Assembly (NCBI RefSeq): GCF_046097595.1
Contig: NZ_JBJUVG010000002.1
Coordinates: 1-64,000, forward strand
Direction of reading: 5' to 3'
Source: Peptococcus simiae
Lineage (GTDB): Bacteria; Bacillota; Peptococcia; Peptococcales; Peptococcaceae
DNA length: 64,000 nt
The position numbers and the translations under genes are program-made. Below are positions 60,903 through 64,000 of the stretch, piece by piece. Each line of letters begins with the position of its first letter. Positions within the stretch are counted from its first letter, which is position 1. The notes under the pieces were generated by a model. It did not search any database and was not told the DNA's origin. It saw only the letters and a list, made by a program, of their open reading frames with translations.

Positions 60903-62387
60903 ATGAATTATAAGATTGTCTTAGCAGCATTGGGGCGGATTCTCCTTTTAATTGGGGGCACCATGCTCGTTCCACTTATCATATCCTATAAAGAAATTGA
61001 GATGGATACAGCAGCTTTTACCATCAGCGCTATTATCACCTTGATTTCCGGGGCCACCCTGTACTTTGCCTTTAGGCAGGCGCGGGGAAACCTAGGCATT
61101 AAAGAAGGACTTTGGCTGGTAACCATCACTTGGTTTGCCGCTTCTTTTTTTGGGGCCCTGCCTTTTGCCTTGAGCGGCTACTATCCGGAACTCGGGGATG
61201 CCCTTTTGGAAGCCTCATCCGGCTTTACGGCTACAGGCATTAATGTCCTACCCAGTGTGGAAGTCCTGCCGGAAAGCATGCTTTTGTGGCGGTCTATGAC
61301 CCAATGGCTAGGCGGGATGGGGATTGTCGTCCTTTTTGTGGCCATTCTTTCCAGCTTAGGCGTCAGCGGTATGCAGCTTTTTAAGGCTGAGTTTGGCCAA
61401 ATGAAGGAAAAAATCAGCCCGCGGATATCGGATAATGCCAAACGTCTTTGGTATGCCTATGTCATCCTGACCCTTTTGAACGCCCTAGCCCTGAAAATAT
61501 GTGGCCTGGGCTGGTTTGATGCCATCAACCATGCCATGACGACTATTGCCACCGGCGGTTACTCGACCATGGATGCTAGCTTTGGCGGCCTACAAAACCC
61601 GGCGGCAGAATGGGTGACCATCGTTTTTATGTTTATTGGCGGGATGAACTTTATCCTGATTTACCGGATTTTTGCCAAGCGGTCCATTAAGCTGGCCTTT
61701 AAAAGCTTGGAATTTCGCCTGTATGTGAGCATTATCGCTATCGCCACCCTTTTATCCTTCGTCTACCTGGCCCTTTACCATGTTAATGGTGCCGGTACGG
61801 CCTTTCGGTATGCCCTGTTTTCAGTGGTATCGGTTATCACTACGACCGGCTACACCAACGATAACTTTTTGCACTGGCCTTTTTTCACCCAGTACATCCT
61901 CCTAATTCTGATGGTCATCGGGGGCTGTAGCGGGTCGACCAGCGGAGGGATGAAGGTTGAACGGATCCTTATCATGCTGAAGCAGACCCAAAATGAACTC
62001 CAACGGATTATCCACCCCCGGGTGGTCACCAGTATCAAGGTCGGGGATACGGCCCTGCCAACCCGGGTGGCTACCAATGCCGGGATTTTTTTCTTCCTCT
62101 ATGTGGCCTTTCTCCTGGTGGGGACCATGATTAACAGCTTTTTTGACGTATCCCATATGGAGGCCCTATCCATGTCGGCCACCTGCATTGGGAACGGGGG
62201 CGCCTTCTTTTCTGAACCGGGGGGCTACACCTGTTTTTCCGACCTGGCCACTCCCCTCAAGTATTACGACGCCGTCCTGATGATCATTGGGCGGTTGGAA
62301 ATCTACACCTTCCTGGTGACCATCCTACCTATTAGCCACAAGCATGGGGAGCGGATTGACAAGGTAACCAGGCGGGCGGATATTTGA
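60903..62387 (+). CDS. trkH: Potassium uptake protein TrkH
   Basis: TrkH is the membrane channel that takes up K+ with TrkA. The 494-residue protein has ten or so helices and four selectivity-filter-like loops, including ASSGFTATGINV, IATGGYSTMDASF, ITTTGYTNDNF and SATCIGNGGAFF. Lengths and filter glycines fit. AGAGGAAG lies before the ATG. It is the second gene of trkA-trkH and its stop overlaps the ruvC promoter. Confidence 0.96.
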   Translation: MNYKIVLAALGRILLLIGGTMLVPLIISYKEIEMDTAAFTISAIITLISGATLYFAFRQARGNLGIKEGLWLVTITWFAASFFGALPFALSGYYPELGDALLEASSGFTATGINVLPSVEVLPESMLLWRSMTQWLGGMGIVVLFVAILSSLGVSGMQLFKAEFGQMKEKISPRISDNAKRLWYAYVILTLLNALALKICGLGWFDAINHAMTTIATGGYSTMDASFGGLQNPAAEWVTIVFMFIGGMNFILIYRIFAKRSIKLAFKSLEFRLYVSIIAIATLLSFVYLALYHVNGAGTAFRYALFSVVSVITTTGYTNDNFLHWPFFTQYILLILMVIGGCSGSTSGGMKVERILIMLKQTQNELQRIIHPRVVTSIKVGDTALPTRVATNAGIFFFLYVAFLLVGTMINSFFDVSHMEALSMSATCIGNGGAFFSEPGGYTCFSDLATPLKYYDAVLMIIGRLEIYTFLVTILPISHKHGERIDKVTRRADI

Positions 62388-62412
62388 GCGGCCTGTATGA
62401 ATATGCTAAAAT
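62384..62412 (+). promoter_or_regulatory. Promoter of ruvCAB
   Basis: TTGAGC (62384-62389), 17 bases, TAAAAT (62407-62412) preceded by TGC (extended -10). It overlaps the trkH stop. Confidence 0.65.
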
Positions 62413-62446
62413 AGATAAGATGATGTATTTTTAGAACGGAGGCGCC

Positions 62447-62923
62447 ATGATTATTTTGGGACTTGACCCAGGGACGGCCACGACCGGATATGGCGTTATC
62501 CGCTATTTACGGGGAAGGGTTACCGGGGTTTGCTACGGTACCATCACAACGCCGGCTGAAGACGCGATGAGCCGGCGGTTATTGACCATTTATAATGAAA
62601 TTGACGAAGTGATCAACCGCTTTAGGCCTGACGAAATTGCCATCGAAAAGCTTTTCTTTGGCCGGAATACGACCACCGCCATTACGGTCGGCCAGGCCCG
62701 GGGCATCCTTCTTTTACAGGCTGAAAGGCACCAGATTCCCATTGGCGAATATACGCCGATGCAGGTCAAAAGGGCGGTGGTTGGCTATGGGATGGCAGAA
62801 AAAAAACAGGTCCAGCGGATGGTCAAGGAAATCCTGCACTTGGACCACACGCCCAAGCCGGACGATGCCGCCGATGCCCTGGGGATTGCTATCTGTCATG
62901 CGCATATGAGGGGAGGGCTTTAA
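62447..62923 (+). CDS. ruvC: Holliday junction resolvase RuvC
   Basis: RuvC cuts four-way junctions made by recombination. The 158-residue protein has ILGLDPGTATTGYGVI at the start (first catalytic Asp), AIEKLFFGRNTTTA with the second acid, YTPMQVKRAVVGYG, and HTPKPDDAADALGIAIC with the last two aspartates. Length is normal. A GGAGGCGCC site precedes the ATG. ruvA starts at the next base. Confidence 0.97.
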   Translation: MIILGLDPGTATTGYGVIRYLRGRVTGVCYGTITTPAEDAMSRRLLTIYNEIDEVINRFRPDEIAIEKLFFGRNTTTAITVGQARGILLLQAERHQIPIGEYTPMQVKRAVVGYGMAEKKQVQRMVKEILHLDHTPKPDDAADALGIAICHAHMRGGL

Positions 62924-63523
62924 ATGATTGGCTACCTAACAGGGAAGGTTTTTGCTCTAAACGCGAAAAGTTTAATCCTTATGGTGGGCGGCGTTGGCTA
63001 TGAGCTCCAGTTTGGCTGTGACCCCCGGGTTCGTTTCCAGGTGGGTGAGGACTTATCTGTCTATACCTATACCAATGTGCGAGAGGATGCCATTGAACTC
63101 TACGCCTTTGAGACCGGCAGAGATAGGGATGTCTTCCACCAGCTGCGGTCTGTTACAGGAATCGGGGCTAAAAGTGCAGTCACCATGGTGGCGGCTGCAG
63201 GAGCAGACGAGATCATCCGGGCTGTCTTGGCTAAGGATGAGAAGGCCCTCTTGAAGCTCCCCGGCTGCGGTAAGAAGACCGCCGGACGGATTCTTTTAGA
63301 ACTGGAACAGGCCTTTGACCCGGCAGACTTACCTGAAGAATGGGCACCCGACCAAGTGGTGGCCCCTTCATCAGCCTTGGATGTGGTGACCGACGCCCTT
63401 CTCGGCCTCGGTTATCAAATGGTCGAAATAGAGGCGGTCCGTCCCCTCTTATCCAAAGAGGAAGAGAACGAATCGGCCCTTTTAAAAGAAGCCTTAACCT
63501 TACTTGGTAAGCATAGGAGTTGA
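62924..63523 (+). CDS. ruvA: Holliday junction branch-migration subunit RuvA
   Basis: RuvA binds the junction and recruits RuvB. The 199-residue protein has MIGYLTGKVFALNAKSLIL, the OB-fold domain, the HhH motifs around SVTGIGAKSAVTMVAA and LLKLPGCGKKTAGRILLEL, and a C-terminal domain (SALDVVTDALLGLGY) that binds RuvB. It overlaps nothing but follows ruvC directly and ends six bases before ruvB. Confidence 0.96.
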   Translation: MIGYLTGKVFALNAKSLILMVGGVGYELQFGCDPRVRFQVGEDLSVYTYTNVREDAIELYAFETGRDRDVFHQLRSVTGIGAKSAVTMVAAAGADEIIRAVLAKDEKALLKLPGCGKKTAGRILLELEQAFDPADLPEEWAPDQVVAPSSALDVVTDALLGLGYQMVEIEAVRPLLSKEEENESALLKEALTLLGKHRS

Positions 63524-63528
63524 CAGGC

Positions 63529-64000
63529 GTGCGCGATGAGCGAATTATATCCCCCCAAGAGCTGCCCGATGACCTAGAACATATATCCATCCGGCCCAAG
63601 ACCTTTAGCGAATACATCGGTCAAGACCGGGTGAAAGCAAATATGAATATCTATGTCCAAGCGGCAAAAGACCGGGGGGAGGCCCTGGACCACGTCCTCT
63701 TTTATGGTCCCCCGGGCCTCGGTAAAACCACCTTGGCACAAATCATTGCCAATGAAATGCATGTACAGCTGCGGGTGACTTCCGGCCCGGCTATTGAGCG
63801 ACCCGGGGACCTGGCAGCTATCTTGACCAACCTGGAGCCCATGGACATCCTCTTTATTGATGAAATTCACCGGATTAACCGGAGTGTCGAGGAAGTGCTC
63901 TATCCGGCGATGGAAGACTATGCCCTGGACATCATTATGGGGAAGGGGCCGGCAGCCCGAACCTTACGGGTGGACCTGGCCCCCTTCACCTTAATTGGGG
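63529..64000 (+). CDS. ruvB: RuvB, branch-migration ATPase (5' part, cut by window end)
   Basis: Only the first 157 codons are present. The start is GTG at 63529, after a GGAG (63516-63519). The product begins VRDERIISPQELPDDLEH and has SIRPKTFSEYIGQDRVK, Walker A GPPGLGKTTLA, SGPAIERPGDLAAILTNL, and Walker B DILFIDEIHRINRSVEE, typical of RuvB. The rest lies beyond 64000. Confidence 0.96.
   Translation, partial: MRDERIISPQELPDDLEHISIRPKTFSEYIGQDRVKANMNIYVQAAKDRGEALDHVLFYGPPGLGKTTLAQIIANEMHVQLRVTSGPAIERPGDLAAILTNLEPMDILFIDEIHRINRSVEEVLYPAMEDYALDIIMGKGPAARTLRVDLAPFTLIG

Overview
The window is a gene-dense piece of a Bacillota (Firmicutes) chromosome, most likely from an anaerobic, Clostridia-like lineage. 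The evidence is the gene set and order: cdaA-cdaR-glmM, AddA/AddB in place of RecBCD, tmcAL, yceD-rpmF, rqcP-divIC-S1 protein-tilS-ftsH, trigger factor-clpP-clpX-lon-ysxC, an NfnAB-type transhydrogenase, and LutAB-like and DsrMK-like iron-sulfur modules. Ribosome binding sites are strongly AGGAGG-like, TTG and GTG starts are common (nnrD, mazF, hup, divIC, DEAD helicase, clpX, lon, ruvB), and none of the nine tRNA genes encodes the 3' CCA. I cannot name the species; a Peptococcaceae-like, non-sporulating anaerobe is only an inference. No phage, insertion sequence, CRISPR array or plasmid function is visible.

Layout. 1-3.0 kb: exonuclease III, a frameshifted SdpI-family membrane protein, an EamA transporter and tRNA-Asn. 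3.0-5.3 kb: a LutA/LutB-like iron-sulfur pair. 5.4-11.1 kb: c-di-AMP synthesis and envelope precursor genes (cdaA, cdaR, glmM), then acpS, the NAD(P)HX repair enzyme and a MazF toxin with no antitoxin beside it. 11.4-16.5 kb: an RlpA-like secreted protein, then one operon with sfsA, a P-loop/Asp23 fusion, DnaD- and DnaC-like replication proteins and a barnase/barstar pair. 16.6-25.4 kb: purA, a SpoVB-like flippase, HU, rqcP, divIC, S1 protein, Ppx/GppA, tilS, ftsH. 25.5-29.2 kb: a dicarboxylate symporter and nfnAB. 29.2-37.2 kb: addB-addA facing tmcAL. 37.4-40.8 kb: yceD-rpmF, typA, a methyltransferase. 40.9-45.5 kb: DsrK- and DsrM-like genes divergent from a CoA-disulfide-reductase/rhodanese flavoprotein. 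45.6-49.7 kb: DEAD helicase, thiI, a small unknown gene, and gap on the minus strand. 49.8-53.2 kb: two tRNA clusters (six and two genes) flanking an NlpC/P60 hydrolase, a small export protein and an unknown gene. 53.2-64 kb: trigger factor, clpP, clpX, lon, ysxC, trkA-trkH, ruvC-ruvA-ruvB (the last cut by the window end).

Functional themes. (1) Redox: LutAB-like, NfnAB, DsrMK-like and the CoADR-rhodanese protein point to flavin/Fe-S electron transfer with a possible sulfur link; the gap product has sequence signs of NADP use. (2) Potassium and cell wall: CdaA/CdaR/GlmM, TrkA/TrkH, RlpA-like and NlpC/P60 proteins would fit a c-di-AMP-governed envelope and K+ system. (3) Sporulation genes that usually lie in two conserved neighbourhoods (yabP, yabQ, spoIIE near divIC; lonB near lon) are missing, which suggests an asporogenous lineage. 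(4) Two RNase toxin genes sit inside housekeeping operons: an orphan mazF behind nnrD, and a lipoprotein barnase with its barstar behind the replication genes.
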